From contig JAGLBA010000003.1 of NCBI GenBank assembly GCA_018260475.1, positions 1 through 64,000 on the forward strand: DNA of 64,000 nt, read 5' to 3'. The translations under genes were made by a program, and so were the position numbers. A model generated the notes under the pieces. The model had not been told where the DNA came from, searched no databases, and saw only the letters and a program-made list of their open reading frames with translations. Position 1 is the first letter of the stretch. The number at the start of each line of letters is the position of its first letter. This document shows, piece after piece, positions 33,877 through 43,245 of this stretch. This DNA is from Chryseobacterium sp. Lineage in GTDB: Bacteria > Bacteroidota > Bacteroidia > Flavobacteriales > Weeksellaceae.

Positions 33877-34845
33877 TTAGATTCCCAAACTGGCTCTTAC
33901 TCTTTTTAGTGTTTCCGTAGCTATTTTTCGAGTTTTTTCTGCGCCTTCTTGTAGTTTAGTCTCCAATTCTGGGATGTTTTCCATGTAATAACTGAATAAT
34001 ACGCGCTCTTTTGCAAATTTGGTTAAAATCAAGTTCAATAATTCCGTTTTGGCATGACCATAGCCAAAGTTTCCAGCAAGATATCTTTGTCTGAGTTCTT
34101 CTGTTTGTGCAGGTTCCGCGATGAGCTCATAGATGGCGAATACTTTATCCGTTTCCGGATTTTTCGGTTCTTCGAGTGGCGTAGAATCCGTTTCAATGGA
34201 CATTATTTGTTTTTTCAATTGCTTTTCCGGCAAGAAAATATTGATGATATTCCCGCGGGATTTGCTCATTTTGTTGCCATCGGTTCCCGGAACATATTTG
34301 GTGTCTTCTTGCAATTCGGCTTGTGGCAATACGAAAACTTCGCCCATTTGGTGGTTAAATCTTGCGCCCATATCTCTCGCCATTTCCAAATGCTGAAGTT
34401 GGTCTTTCCCCACTGGAACAATTTGGGCGTCATAAAGCAGAATATCGGCTGCCATCAAGACTGGATAGGTGAAAAGCCCGGCATTTACATCTTCCAGACG
34501 GTCGGCCTTATCCTTAAATGAATGCGCCAAAGTCAGTCTTTGGTATGGAAAAAAGCAGGATAGATACCAAGAGAGTTCGCACACCTCTGCGATGTCGCTT
34601 TGACGGTAGAAAAAAGTTTTCTCAGTATCCAGACCGCAAGCAAGCCAAGCCGCAGCGATTTCATAAGTGTTTTGTTTCAGTTCTTCCGAATTTTTTATTT
34701 GTGTTAAAGAATGCAGATTAGCGATGAACAGAAACGACTCGTTATCCGCTTTTTTTGAAAGTTCTATAGCAGGGATGATGGCGCCCAAAAGGTTTCCCAA
34801 ATGCGGCGTTCCTGTAGCTTGTATTCCGGTGAGGATTCTTGACAT
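33877..34845 (-). CDS. trpS: Tryptophan--tRNA ligase
   Basis: 322 residues, the standard length. It is a class I synthetase: the HIGH-like motif is G-T-P-H-L-G-N-L-L-G near the N-terminus, and the KMSKS motif is N-K-M-S-K-S-R-G. The Rossmann core and the short C-terminal helical tRNA-binding part are present. It charges tRNA-Trp. The gene is single; no leader peptide or T-box is visible in the 273-base gap upstream, which it shares with divergent ileS. Confidence 0.97.
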   Translation of the reverse strand: MSRILTGIQATGTPHLGNLLGAIIPAIELSKKADNESFLFIANLHSLTQIKNSEELKQNTYEIAAAWLACGLDTEKTFFYRQSDIAEVCELSWYLSCFFPYQRLTLAHSFKDKADRLEDVNAGLFTYPVLMAADILLYDAQIVPVGKDQLQHLEMARDMGARFNHQMGEVFVLPQAELQEDTKYVPGTDGNKMSKSRGNIINIFLPEKQLKKQIMSIETDSTPLEEPKNPETDKVFAIYELIAEPAQTEELRQRYLAGNFGYGHAKTELLNLILTKFAKERVLFSYYMENIPELETKLQEGAEKTRKIATETLKRVRASLGI

Positions 34846-35069
34846 GTTTTATGACTTATTAATTTCAGGTTTTAAAATTTCATTGTGTTAAACCCGCACA
34901 AAAATAGGGAAAATAAAAAAAACTCGCCTTCGTGGGGGAAGTTGGTTAGGATATTTTTAAAATCTATTTCATTTTTCGATAGGAAATTGAGTATTTTAAT
35001 TATTTAAAAACATGCCATAAACTCGATCGTTTTTGTTAAATTCAATTCATATTTTTCTTTAAAATTTCT

Positions 35070-35077
35070 TATATTCG
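35070..35077 (+). promoter_or_regulatory. Possible -7 box (TATATTCG) of ileS
   Basis: TATATTCG differs from TANNTTTG at one position and lies 42 bases before the ileS ATG. The rest of the gap 34846-35119 is AT-rich and shows no gene or clear structure. Confidence 0.35.
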
Positions 35078-35119
35078 CAAATTAAATCAATTTTTAAAAC
35101 TTTACCGAAAAGACTTATA

Positions 35120-38100
35120 ATGAAGAAGTTTACAGAATATAAAAACTTGAACTTAAACGAAGTGGCAGAATCCACCGCGAAGTTTTGGAAAGATAATGAT
35201 ACCTTCAAAAAATCTTTCGAGACCCGCGAGGGATGTCCGGAATTTGTGTTCTATGAAGGTCCACCATCTGCCAACGGGATGCCCGGAATTCACCATGTGA
35301 TGGCGCGCGCAATCAAGGATATTTTCTGTCGCTACCAAACACAAAATGGAAAAAAAGTATTCCGTAAAGCAGGCTGGGACACCCACGGACTGCCAATAGA
35401 ATTGGGCGTAGAGAAAGAATTGGGTATAACTAAAGAAGATATCGGGAAGAAAATTTCGGTAGAAGATTATAATCAGGCATGCCGTGATGCGGTGATGCGT
35501 TACACCGATGTTTGGAACGAAATGACCGAAAAAATCGGGTATTGGGTAGATTTGGATAATCCGTACATCACCTATCAACCGAAATACATGGAAACGGTTT
35601 GGTGGCTTCTGAAGCAACTTTACGACAAAAAATTACTTTATAAAGGCTACACTATCCAGCCTTATTCTCCTGCGGCGGGAACCGGACTCTCTTCCCACGA
35701 ACTGAACCAGCCAGGAACCTACCGCAATGTTTCGGACACCACGATTGTGGCGCAGTTTAAAGTGAAAAAATTGAGCGATGCTCTCAGCTTTCGGCTCTCG
35801 GCTCCCGTCTCTGAAATTGATGCGGACAAAATTGCCGGTGCCACTTGTGGCGGAGCTCTTCACTGGGCTGAATTTGATAACGAAGACCAACAACCAACAA
35901 CCAACAATGAGCAACCAATCCATATTCTCGCTTGGACTACCACGCCTTGGACTTTGCCATCCAATACGGCATTGGCGGTGGGAAAAGACATTGACTATGT
36001 TTTGGTTAAAACATTCAACCAGTATACTTTTGAGCCAATCACAGTGATTTTGGCTAAGGTTTTATTGAGTAAAAATTTTGGTAATAAGTATGCTGAAGCT
36101 CAGGATGAGGCTGCATTTGAAAATTATAAATCCGAAGATAAGACGATTCCATATAAAATTCTTGCAGAATTCAAAGGAAGCGAACTTGCCGGAACTGAAT
36201 ATGAACAGCTCATTCCGTGGTTCTTGCCTGCGGAAAATGCCGAGAAAGCATTTAGAGTAATCATTGGCGATTTCGTTACGACCGAGGACGGAACAGGGAT
36301 TGTGCATGTCGCGCCGACTTTCGGGGCTGATGACAACCGTGTGGCTCAGGAAAATGGCATTCCACCGATGCTCGTGAAAGACGAAAACGGAAATCTCGTT
36401 CCGATGGTAGATCTCCAAGGAAAATTCATCCAAGGCGAAAATGTCCCAGAAATTTTCGGCGGAAAATATATTAAAAACGAATATTATAAAGAGGGATCTG
36501 CTCCTGAAAAATCTTGGGATGTAGAACTTGCAATCCTATTAAAGACGGAAAACAAAGCCTTTAAGGTAGAAAAATATGTCCACAGTTACCCACACTGTTG
36601 GCGCACCGATAAGCCAGTATTGTATTACCCGCTTGATTCTTGGTTTGTAAAAATGACGGCTGTAAAAGACCGTTTGACAGCACTCAACCAAGAGATTAAC
36701 TGGAAGCCAAAATCCACAGGAGAAGGTCGTTTTGCCAACTGGTTGGAGAATGTGAATGATTGGAATCTTTCCCGCTCAAGATATTGGGGAATCCCTTTGC
36801 CTATCTGGCGCAGCGAAGATTTGAAGGAGGAAAAAATCATTGGTTCGGTTGAAGAATTTTATACCGAAATCGAAAAATCTGTTGCGGCAGGTCTGATGAC
36901 GGAGAATCCTTTTGCAGGATTTAAAATTGGGGATATGTCCGATGAGAATTATGCAAAAATCGATCTTCATAAAAATTTTGTTGATGACATAATCCTCGTT
37001 TCCGATAGCGGCAAGCCGATGAAACGCGAAACCGATTTGATTGATGTTTGGTTCGATTCTGGTTCCATGCCGTATGCGCAACTGCACTATCCGTTTGAGA
37101 ATAAAGAACTTATCGACGATAGGAAAGCTTTCCCTGCCGACTTTATCGCGGAAGGGGTGGATCAAACACGCGGCTGGTTCTACACGCTTCACGCGATTGC
37201 AACGGCAGTTTTCGATTCTGTGGCATTTAAAAATGTGCTTTCCAACGGTTTGGTTTTAGACAAAAACGGACAAAAAATGTCCAAACGCCTCGGAAATGCA
37301 GTGGATCCATTTGAAATTTTGGAAAAATATGGTCCTGATGCTACTCGTTGGTACATGATTTCCAACGCCAATCCGTGGGAGAATTTGAAATTTGACATTG
37401 ATGGAATTGATGAAGTGCGCCGTAAATTTTTCGGAACACTTTACAATACCTACTCATTCTTTGCGCTATACGCCAATGTGGACGGCTTCTCTTACTCTGA
37501 AAAAGAGATTGAAAACCGCCCCGAAATAGACCGCTGGATTCTTTCTGAACTGAATATTTTGGTAAAAGAAGTTACTGAATATTACAATGACTACGAACCA
37601 ACGAAAGTAGCGAGAGCGATTAATAATTTTGTTAATGACAATTTAAGTAACTGGTATGTAAGACTTTGTAGAAGACGATTCTGGAAAGGCGATTATACGG
37701 AAGATAAAATCTCGGCTTACCAAACGCTCTACACTTGCTTGGAAACCGTAGCAAAGATTTCTGCCCCGATAGCGCCGTTCTTTATGGATCGCCTTTATCA
37801 GGATTTGAATGCCGCAACTGGAAAAGACAAAGCAGAAAGTGTGCATTTGACTGATTTCCCGAAAGTAAACGAAGCACTAATCGATCAAAAATTGGTAGAG
37901 AAAACACATTTGGCTCAGCAAATTACCTCGATGGTATTTTCATTAAGAAAAAAAGAAAACATCAAGGTGAGACAGCCGCTTCAAAAGGTGATGATTCCGG
38001 TTTTGGATTCAAATACAGAGGAACAAATTTTAGCAGTGGCAGAGCTCATCAAGCAGGAAGTGAATGTGAAAGATTTACAACTCATCAATGCTGAGGAAGC

Positions 38101-38623
38101 TGCAGATTTGATTATAAAACAAATCAAGCCAAACTTTAAATCTTTAGGCTCAAAACTGGGTAAAGACATGAAGTCAGTCGCTGCGGAAATTACAGCAATG
38201 ACTTCTGAGCAAATTGCACAGTTGGAAAAAGATGGAAAAATGGCGGTTGCAGGCCACGAAATCGGTTTGGAAGATGTAGAAATCCTTACCAAAGATATTC
38301 CAGGATGGACAGTGGCAAGCGAAGGGAAACTTACTGTAGCTCTCGATCTTACCATTACCGAAGAACTAAAAGCCGAAGGTATCGCAAGAGAATTTATCAA
38401 CCGTGTTCAGAATTTAAGAAAAGAAAAAGATTTTGAATTGACCGATAAAATTAAAATTCAGTTAACAGAAAATACTCCATTTTTGCAGGAAATTCTGGCA
38501 AACGAAAATTATATCGCTTCCGAAGTTTTGTCAGATAAAATAGAAATTGTAAATTCACTTCCAATTTCCGACGAGATCGAGATCGATGAAGCGAAATTTA
38601 ATGTAAATATTCAACAACAATAA
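35120..38623 (+). CDS. ileS: Isoleucine--tRNA ligase with two in-frame low-complexity insertions
   Basis: 1167 residues, long for IleRS of this type. The class I signatures are the HIGH-like G-I-H-H-V-M-A and K-M-S-K-R at the C-terminal side of the Rossmann core. The CP1 editing domain starts after residue 185, and a tRNA anticodon-binding and C-terminal helical region follow. Between Q-F-K-V-K-K and I-L-A-W-T-T-T-P-W are about 50 residues where relatives have roughly half as many; this part includes F-R-L-S-A-P-V-S and Q-Q-P-T-T-N-N-E-Q-P, both coded by 7-base tandem arrays. The protein should still be active, since all catalytic and editing motifs remain. Confidence 0.96.
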   Translation: MKKFTEYKNLNLNEVAESTAKFWKDNDTFKKSFETREGCPEFVFYEGPPSANGMPGIHHVMARAIKDIFCRYQTQNGKKVFRKAGWDTHGLPIELGVEKELGITKEDIGKKISVEDYNQACRDAVMRYTDVWNEMTEKIGYWVDLDNPYITYQPKYMETVWWLLKQLYDKKLLYKGYTIQPYSPAAGTGLSSHELNQPGTYRNVSDTTIVAQFKVKKLSDALSFRLSAPVSEIDADKIAGATCGGALHWAEFDNEDQQPTTNNEQPIHILAWTTTPWTLPSNTALAVGKDIDYVLVKTFNQYTFEPITVILAKVLLSKNFGNKYAEAQDEAAFENYKSEDKTIPYKILAEFKGSELAGTEYEQLIPWFLPAENAEKAFRVIIGDFVTTEDGTGIVHVAPTFGADDNRVAQENGIPPMLVKDENGNLVPMVDLQGKFIQGENVPEIFGGKYIKNEYYKEGSAPEKSWDVELAILLKTENKAFKVEKYVHSYPHCWRTDKPVLYYPLDSWFVKMTAVKDRLTALNQEINWKPKSTGEGRFANWLENVNDWNLSRSRYWGIPLPIWRSEDLKEEKIIGSVEEFYTEIEKSVAAGLMTENPFAGFKIGDMSDENYAKIDLHKNFVDDIILVSDSGKPMKRETDLIDVWFDSGSMPYAQLHYPFENKELIDDRKAFPADFIAEGVDQTRGWFYTLHAIATAVFDSVAFKNVLSNGLVLDKNGQKMSKRLGNAVDPFEILEKYGPDATRWYMISNANPWENLKFDIDGIDEVRRKFFGTLYNTYSFFALYANVDGFSYSEKEIENRPEIDRWILSELNILVKEVTEYYNDYEPTKVARAINNFVNDNLSNWYVRLCRRRFWKGDYTEDKISAYQTLYTCLETVAKISAPIAPFFMDRLYQDLNAATGKDKAESVHLTDFPKVNEALIDQKLVEKTHLAQQITSMVFSLRKKENIKVRQPLQKVMIPVLDSNTEEQILAVAELIKQEVNVKDLQLINAEEAADLIIKQIKPNFKSLGSKLGKDMKSVAAEITAMTSEQIAQLEKDGKMAVAGHEIGLEDVEILTKDIPGWTVASEGKLTVALDLTITEELKAEGIAREFINRVQNLRKEKDFELTDKIKIQLTENTPFLQEILANENYIASEVLSDKIEIVNSLPISDEIEIDEAKFNVNIQQQ
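35780..35814 (+). repeat. In-frame 7-base tandem array in ileS (5 units)
   Basis: GCTCTCA, GCTTTCG, GCTCTCG, GCTCCCG, TCTCTGA lie in phase within the coding sequence and encode A-L-S-F-R-L-S-A-P-V-S. The sequence style is that of spacer arrays, not of IleRS. Confidence 0.7.
35888..35922 (+). repeat. In-frame 7-base tandem array in ileS (5 units)
   Basis: CAACAAC, CAACAAC, CAACAAT, GAGCAAC, CAATCCA lie in phase within the coding sequence and encode Q-Q-P-T-T-N-N-E-Q-P. It lies 73 bases after the first ileS array, and CAACCAA units also occur in the spacer at 27698-27711. Confidence 0.75.
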
Positions 38624-38681
38624 GAATTTAAGCAATAGGTGAAAGCCTATAGCCGAACATTCAAAGCATAAAGTAATTAAG

Positions 38682-39062
38682 ATGGCATACGAAAGACAGC
38701 GTTATAGTGATGCTGATTTACAAGAGTTTAAAATTTTGATTCAAGAAAAAATCAAAAAGGCCGAGAGAGATTTATTTCTCTTGAACGAAAGTTTCTTGAA
38801 CGACCAAAATAATGGTACCGATGATACTTCGCCCACCTTCAAGGCATTTGAGGAAGGCGCAGAAACTTTGAGCAAAGAGCAAAATTCAATACTTGCAGGA
38901 AGACAAGAAAAATTCCTGCGAGATCTGCGCAATGCTCTGATTCGTATCGAAAACAAAACCTACGGAATATGCCGGGTAACGGGAAAACTCATCGGTAAAG
39001 ACCGGTTGAGAGCCGTGCCGCACGCCACACTGAGCATAGAGGCGAAAAATATGCAGAGATAA
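38682..39062 (+). CDS. DksA/TraR-family protein with degenerate zinc finger
   Basis: 126 residues. The N-terminal half is a coiled-coil hairpin (residues 12-90) with D-D-T-S-P-T at the tip region, where DksA has its acidic tip. The C-terminal finger has G-I-C-R-V-T-G-K-L-I then A-T-L-S-I-E-A: of the four zinc Cys of DksA only one remains, the others being Thr, Ser and Ala. It should fold without zinc, as described for Pseudomonas DksA2, and bind the secondary channel of RNA polymerase. It lies between ileS and lspA on the same strand, an order that looks like a growth-related group. Confidence 0.88.
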   Translation: MAYERQRYSDADLQEFKILIQEKIKKAERDLFLLNESFLNDQNNGTDDTSPTFKAFEEGAETLSKEQNSILAGRQEKFLRDLRNALIRIENKTYGICRVTGKLIGKDRLRAVPHATLSIEAKNMQR

Positions 39063-39066
39063 AATC

Positions 39067-39094
39067 TTTGAATTCTGGGTTTTGAGCTCTGAAA
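39067..39094. repeat. Degenerate 7-base tandem array (4 units)
   Basis: TTTGAAT, TCTGGGT, TTTGAGC, TCTGAAA follow in phase, starting 4 bases after the DksA-like gene. Confidence 0.5.
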
Positions 39095-39186
39095 GATTCT
39101 CAAACCTACCTTTCAATTTATAAGATAAATTTAACCATGAAACGACTTGTTTTTTGTGGTTAATTTTTTATTTAAACCAAAAAAAA

Positions 39187-39375
39187 ATGGAATCCATAAT
39201 AGTACACACTAAAAACGCAATGGAACTCACGGCTGTGAAAGCCATGCTAAAGGAAATGAACATCGAGTTCGAGAAATTCCACATGCGAAATAATTTCCAC
39301 AATAAAAAAGTGGTTGAAAAAATAAAAAGTCAAAAACCTGCTTCGGCAAGACCTTCAAAACCAAAAGGATTGTAA
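39187..39375 (+). CDS. Small DUF2683-like protein
   Basis: 62 residues. It starts M-E-S-I-I-V-H-T-K-N and continues with A-V-K-A-M-L-K-E-M-N-I-E-F-E-K, a pattern like DUF2683, where a strand and helix face a short C-terminal helix. The tail is basic (K-K-V-V-E-K-I-K, then P-S-K-P-K). It may be an antitoxin-like or regulatory protein, but no toxin gene is adjacent. Its stop overlaps the lspA start by one base (TAATG), so the two are coupled. The ATG at 39187 is used because the codons before it encode low-complexity sequence. Confidence 0.75.
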   Translation: MESIIVHTKNAMELTAVKAMLKEMNIEFEKFHMRNNFHNKKVVEKIKSQKPASARPSKPKGL

Positions 39376-40013
39376 TGAAGAAGATTTCTTTGATCGTTTT
39401 TCTTGTTCTATTCATCGACCAAGTATCTAAAATTTATATCAAAACCCATTTGCAGATTGGTGACAGCGTTCCTGTATTTCCGGGTTTTCGCCTGACTTTT
39501 GTAGAAAATCCGGGCATGGCGTACGGCTTTCAGTTTGGTGGGCTTTTGGGGAAATATTTCCTTGTTTTGGTGCGTGTAGCGATGGTGGGATTTATGGTGT
39601 ATCTGTTCAGCAAATGGCTGAAGGAAGACCGTACAAACTATCTTTTGGTGCCTATGGCTATTATTTTTGCCGGCGCGATCGGTAATCTTATCGATGGGAT
39701 GTTCTATGGTCTCATTTTCGATAGCGGCAGCGTGTACGATGAAACTGTAAACCGCTGGATTGATTATGGTGGCGTTTCTAAACTCGTTCCCTTTGGGCAC
39801 GGCTATTCTTCCTTTATGAAAGGTTGCGTGGTGGATATGCTGCATTTTCCACTTGTAGATTGGTGGATTCCCGCCAATTGGCCTATCATCGGCGGAAAAC
39901 ATATCGAGTTTTTCAAATATATTTTCAATGTAGCAGATTCCGCCATTACCGTTGGAGCTGCATTGTTACTTATTTTCAGAAAGAAAGCACTGCCAAATGG
40001 TTTGGACTTTTAA
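39375..40013 (+). CDS. lspA: Lipoprotein signal peptidase LspA (signal peptidase II)
   Basis: 212 residues, longer than proteobacterial LspA, as is normal in Bacteroidota. Four membrane helices are seen. Conserved elements are D-Q-V-S-K near the N-terminus, E-N-P-G-M-A-Y-G, G-N-L-I-D-G, and the two catalytic Asp in V-V-D-M-L-H-F and F-N-V-A-D-S-A. An extra periplasmic segment lies before V-V-D-M. It cuts signal peptides of lipidated prolipoproteins such as those in this window. It is coupled to the small gene before it. Confidence 0.96.
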   Translation: MKKISLIVFLVLFIDQVSKIYIKTHLQIGDSVPVFPGFRLTFVENPGMAYGFQFGGLLGKYFLVLVRVAMVGFMVYLFSKWLKEDRTNYLLVPMAIIFAGAIGNLIDGMFYGLIFDSGSVYDETVNRWIDYGGVSKLVPFGHGYSSFMKGCVVDMLHFPLVDWWIPANWPIIGGKHIEFFKYIFNVADSAITVGAALLLIFRKKALPNGLDF

Positions 40014-40102
40014 AGGTCTTTTTGGTATCATACTAAAATATATTTTGATTTTAAATTAAAGTTAATGCTACTTAGTAATTTCGCTATGCGCAGCTGTTTC
40101 CC

Positions 40103-40110
40103 TACATTTG
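40103..40110 (+). promoter_or_regulatory. Putative -7 box (TACATTTG)
   Basis: TACATTTG ends 15 bases before the ATG at 40126, giving a leader of about 10 bases. It excludes an upstream in-frame TTG at 40108. Confidence 0.6.
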
Positions 40111-40125
40111 CAACAAGAATATCTT

Positions 40126-41040
40126 ATGAAACTCGATATAAAAAATGAAACCGGACGCCTTCGCTCCGTAGTTTTGGGACAACCACAATCCAACGGACCT
40201 GTCCCTACATTAGAAGAAAGTTACGACGCAAAATCCTATGATTCCATCAAAAAAGGAATCTACCCTACGGAATCCGATATCATAAAAGAAATGTCGGAAT
40301 TTGAAAAAGTTCTAAAAAAATATGATGTAGAAGTTTTCCGCCCAGAAGTTATCAATGACTATAACCAGGTCTTTGCCCGTGATGTGGCTTTTGTAATCGA
40401 AGATAAAATGATCCTTGCCAACCTCCTGCCTGATAGGGCAGACGAACAAGAAGCCTACAATAAAATATTTGAAAAGGTAGAGTGGAGGAAGATCATCAAC
40501 CTTCCTGATACCGCACATATCGAAGGTGGTGATGTAATTGTTTGGAACGATTTTATTTTTATAGGAACTTGTTTTTCAGAGGATTATAGGAATTTTAAAA
40601 CTGCCAGAACCAACGAGTACGCTATCGAGATTTTAAAAGAATATTTTCCGAAGAAGCGAATTCTCGATATGGAGCTTATAAAAAACGATCACGAACCCTA
40701 CAAAGGAATCCTACATTTGGATTGTACTTTTAACCCGATAGGGAAGGATAAATGCATCATTTACAAAAATGGTTTTGTGGACGACAGTGATTACAATCTC
40801 ATTCTCGATATTTTCGGCGAAGAAAATTGTTTCCATGTGACGGATGAGGAAATGTTTGAAATGTACCCGAATATTTTTTCGATTTCGCCGGAAGTGGTGG
40901 TGTCGGATAAGTCATTTTCTCGTATGAACAATCACTTGCGCAACGAGTGGGGGATGACTGTGGAAGAAATTCCTTACCGTGAAATTTCCAAAATGGGTGG
41001 CCTTTTGCGTTGCTCTACCATGCCGCTGGTGAGGGAATAG
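40126..41040 (+). CDS. Arginine deiminase/amidinotransferase-family enzyme (dimethylargininase-like)
   Basis: 304 residues with the five-bladed propeller signs of the guanidine-modifying superfamily. The catalytic Cys is C296 in L-R-C-S-T-M-P-L, a His stands in L-H-L-D-C-T-F-N-P, and A-H-I-E-G-G-D-V carries a substrate-binding Glu and Asp. It would hydrolyse or transfer the guanidine group of arginine or a methylated arginine. The protein lacks the extra helical domain of long ADI and is closest in plan to DDAH-like enzymes. It has its own promoter and terminator; no arginine genes are adjacent. Confidence 0.85.
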   Translation: MKLDIKNETGRLRSVVLGQPQSNGPVPTLEESYDAKSYDSIKKGIYPTESDIIKEMSEFEKVLKKYDVEVFRPEVINDYNQVFARDVAFVIEDKMILANLLPDRADEQEAYNKIFEKVEWRKIINLPDTAHIEGGDVIVWNDFIFIGTCFSEDYRNFKTARTNEYAIEILKEYFPKKRILDMELIKNDHEPYKGILHLDCTFNPIGKDKCIIYKNGFVDDSDYNLILDIFGEENCFHVTDEEMFEMYPNIFSISPEVVVSDKSFSRMNNHLRNEWGMTVEEIPYREISKMGGLLRCSTMPLVRE

Positions 41041-41060
41041 AAAACAAAACTTAATACACA

Positions 41061-41090
41061 AAAAAAGAGCTTTTATGAAAGCTCTTTTTT
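41061..41090. terminator. Bidirectional terminator before cutC
   Basis: GAGCTTT (41067-41073) and AAAGCTC (41078-41084) form a perfect stem with a TATG loop. It is flanked by A6 and T6 and lies between convergent genes. Confidence 0.92.
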
Positions 41091-41092
41091 AT

Positions 41093-41755
41093 TTATCCTA
41101 GCAAATTTCTTAACTTTTTTATTTCATTTTCGTTGGCGTAATGTTCGTATTTGAGGATGGCAGATGAATGGAAATGGGTTCCTCCTGTATAATATTTTAG
41201 TTCTTCAATATTTTCCGAACGAACACCGCCGCCTATAAGAATGTTGATTTTTGGGGAATAGGTTTCAACTAAAACTTTCAAATTTTCTTTGCCCTCCATC
41301 GCAGAATTTTTTCCTCCGGAAGTCAACACAGTATTAAATCCTAAATCAATTAAAGTCTGTACCGATTGCAATAAATCATTTGTACGGTCTATCGCGCGGT
41401 GAAAAGTGCAGGGCAAGCCTCCGGCGAGGGTGATGAGTTCTGCATTTTTTTTCTCGTCTATCTGCGAATTTGGCTCTAAAATACCGAATACAAAGCCATC
41501 TGCACTGGCATGTTTAAAATCCAAAATACTGTGCTTCATTTGATTAAATTCTGATTCTGTGTAATGAAAAACGCCACCTTTCGGACGAATCATCACAAAA
41601 ATTGGTTTGGAATACTTTGATTTTAAATATAAAAATTCCTCTATATTCGGCGTTGTACCGCCTTCTTGGAGCTCGGCGCAAAATTCAATCCTGTCGGCAG
41701 CGGATTGCAAGGCCGTTTCAGCGGAAGTGAGTTCAAAGCAAGCTATTTCCAGCAT
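41093..41755 (-). CDS. cutC: CutC family protein
   Basis: 220 residues, a single TIM barrel. Family motifs are A-A-D-R-I-E-F-C-A-E-L-Q-E-G-G-T-T-P near the N-terminus, F-V-M-I-R-P-K-G-G and G-L-P-C-T-F-H-R-A-I-D in the middle, and I-L-I-G-G-G-V-R near the C-terminus. CutC has been linked to copper tolerance in some bacteria, but its reaction is unproven and a link to deoxyribose-phosphate aldolase-type chemistry has been suggested. It is followed upstream by folB with a 15-base gap, so they are probably cotranscribed. Confidence 0.93.
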   Translation of the reverse strand: MLEIACFELTSAETALQSAADRIEFCAELQEGGTTPNIEEFLYLKSKYSKPIFVMIRPKGGVFHYTESEFNQMKHSILDFKHASADGFVFGILEPNSQIDEKKNAELITLAGGLPCTFHRAIDRTNDLLQSVQTLIDLGFNTVLTSGGKNSAMEGKENLKVLVETYSPKINILIGGGVRSENIEELKYYTGGTHFHSSAILKYEHYANENEIKKLRNLLG

Positions 41756-41770
41756 AATAATTTTGGATAT

Positions 41771-42127
41771 TTAGATAAATTTTTTCTCAAACTCTACGCA
41801 GGCTCCGTCCATTTCGCCTTTCATCGGGGGAGAGGTTTTGGTAATTTTAATCTTAATAAAAGAGATCTGCGGAAATTTTTCGTGGATTTTTTTGATGATC
41901 CTTCCAGCAACATGCTCCAAAAGTTTGCTCGGAATAGCCATTTCCTCATTGATAATCTCATTCAAATCGGCATAACTGATGGTATCATTCAAATCATCGG
42001 TTTCTGAAGCTTTCCAAAGGTCGGCATGAAATTCGGCATTCACCAAATAATAGGTCCCAATGATATTTTCCTCTGGCAGAACACCGTGGTAAGCATAGAT
42101 TTTTATATTTTCGAGGAAGATTTTCAT
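41771..42127 (-). CDS. folB: Dihydroneopterin aldolase
   Basis: 118 residues, the normal length. The pattern I-Y-A-Y-H-G-V-L-P-E-E-N, the Asp/Glu pair in D-D-L-N-D-T-I-S-Y-A-D-L, a Lys in the I-K-I-T-K-T strand and P-P-M-K-G are typical of FolB. It cleaves 7,8-dihydroneopterin in folate synthesis, which supplies the methyl carrier for MetF and MetH. The gene is 15 bases upstream of cutC on the same strand. Confidence 0.95.
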   Translation of the reverse strand: MKIFLENIKIYAYHGVLPEENIIGTYYLVNAEFHADLWKASETDDLNDTISYADLNEIINEEMAIPSKLLEHVAGRIIKKIHEKFPQISFIKIKITKTSPPMKGEMDGACVEFEKKFI

Positions 42128-42225
42128 TTTTGTGTATCAGTTACAATGTATTAAATACAAATTAAATACAATATATAGAGTGGGCATTCATAATTTTTCC
42201 ATTGTATTTTAACATGATACGATTT

Positions 42226-43245
42226 TTATTTTATCATCTTACTCATTTCCAGCATTGCCTCAATTGGTTTCAACGCTCTTAAACGAAGTTCCTCATTCAT
42301 GGTGATTTCAGGAAGTTCGTATTTCATGCATAGATAAAGTTTCTCCATCGTGTTGCGCTTCATGTAGAAACATTCCGAACAGTTACAACTTTCATCGAAA
42401 ACCAATGCAGGAATCAGTGTTTTGTGAGGCGCGCGTTTGTGCATTTCATGCAAAATTCCTTCCTCTGTGGCTACGATAAATTTTTGTGCCTCGTCTTTTT
42501 CAACAAAGTTCAAAAGAGCAGAAGTCGAGCCGATGAAGTGCGCCAAATCCAACACCGGAGTTTCGGATTCTGGGTGGGCAATTAGTTTGGCATCAGGGTT
42601 TTCCGCTAACTGTTGTGCGATTCGTTCCATCGAAAACGCCTCGTGTACGATGCAGCTTCCGTCCCAAAGAATCATGTCGCGGCCTGTTTTTTTGGAGAGA
42701 TATTTACCTAAATTTTTATCCGGAGCAAAAATTACCGGGCGGTCTTTCGGCAGACTTTCAATGATAGTTTCCGCATTGGAACTGGTCACGATGATGTCAG
42801 ATTCTGCCTTGGTTTCGGCGTTACAGTTGATGTAAGTTGCGATGAGCGCATTCGGATATTGCTCGCGCATTTTGCGAAGGCCTTCACCGCTGCATCCATC
42901 AGCCAAAGAACACCCAGCCTGAGTATCCGGCAAAACTACTTTTTTAGTTGGGTTCAAAATTTTCGCTGCTTCCGCCATGAAATGTACACCGCAGAAGGCG
43001 ATCATATCGGCATCGGTGTCTTTCGCCTGACGCGCCAATTGTAAGGAATCTCCTAAAAAATCTGCAATATCCTGAATTGCCGCAGGTTGGTAGTAATGCG
43101 CAAGAATCACAGCGTTTTTTTCTTTTTTAAGATCGAGAATGGCTTGTTTTAGTTCCTCGCCTTGTGGAATTTTTATATCTTCAATATTTAAAAAACCTCG
43201 TACCGGGAGATTGGCTTTAGCGGCATCTATATTTTGATTGCTCAT
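42226..43245 (-). CDS. nadA: Quinolinate synthase A
   Basis: 339 residues. It has the NadA triple-domain pattern with the three [4Fe-4S] cysteines in F-C-G-V-H-F-M-A, the G-C-S-L-A-D-G-C region and [15 protein letters not shown] and W-D-G-S-C-I-V-H-E are substrate-binding parts. It condenses iminoaspartate with dihydroxyacetone phosphate in NAD synthesis. The nadB gene is not adjacent. No riboswitch is visible in the 171-base gap to gmk. Confidence 0.96.
   Translation of the reverse strand: MSNQNIDAAKANLPVRGFLNIEDIKIPQGEELKQAILDLKKEKNAVILAHYYQPAAIQDIADFLGDSLQLARQAKDTDADMIAFCGVHFMAEAAKILNPTKKVVLPDTQAGCSLADGCSGEGLRKMREQYPNALIATYINCNAETKAESDIIVTSSNAETIIESLPKDRPVIFAPDKNLGKYLSKKTGRDMILWDGSCIVHEAFSMERIAQQLAENPDAKLIAHPESETPVLDLAHFIGSTSALLNFVEKDEAQKFIVATEEGILHEMHKRAPHKTLIPALVFDESCNCSECFYMKRNTMEKLYLCMKYELPEITMNEELRLRALKPIEAMLEMSKMIK

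Noticed and set aside
34846..35119. T-box leader for trpS or ileS
   Set aside because: There is no T-box core (TGGNACC-type) or terminator in the shared gap, and T-boxes are not expected in this phylum.
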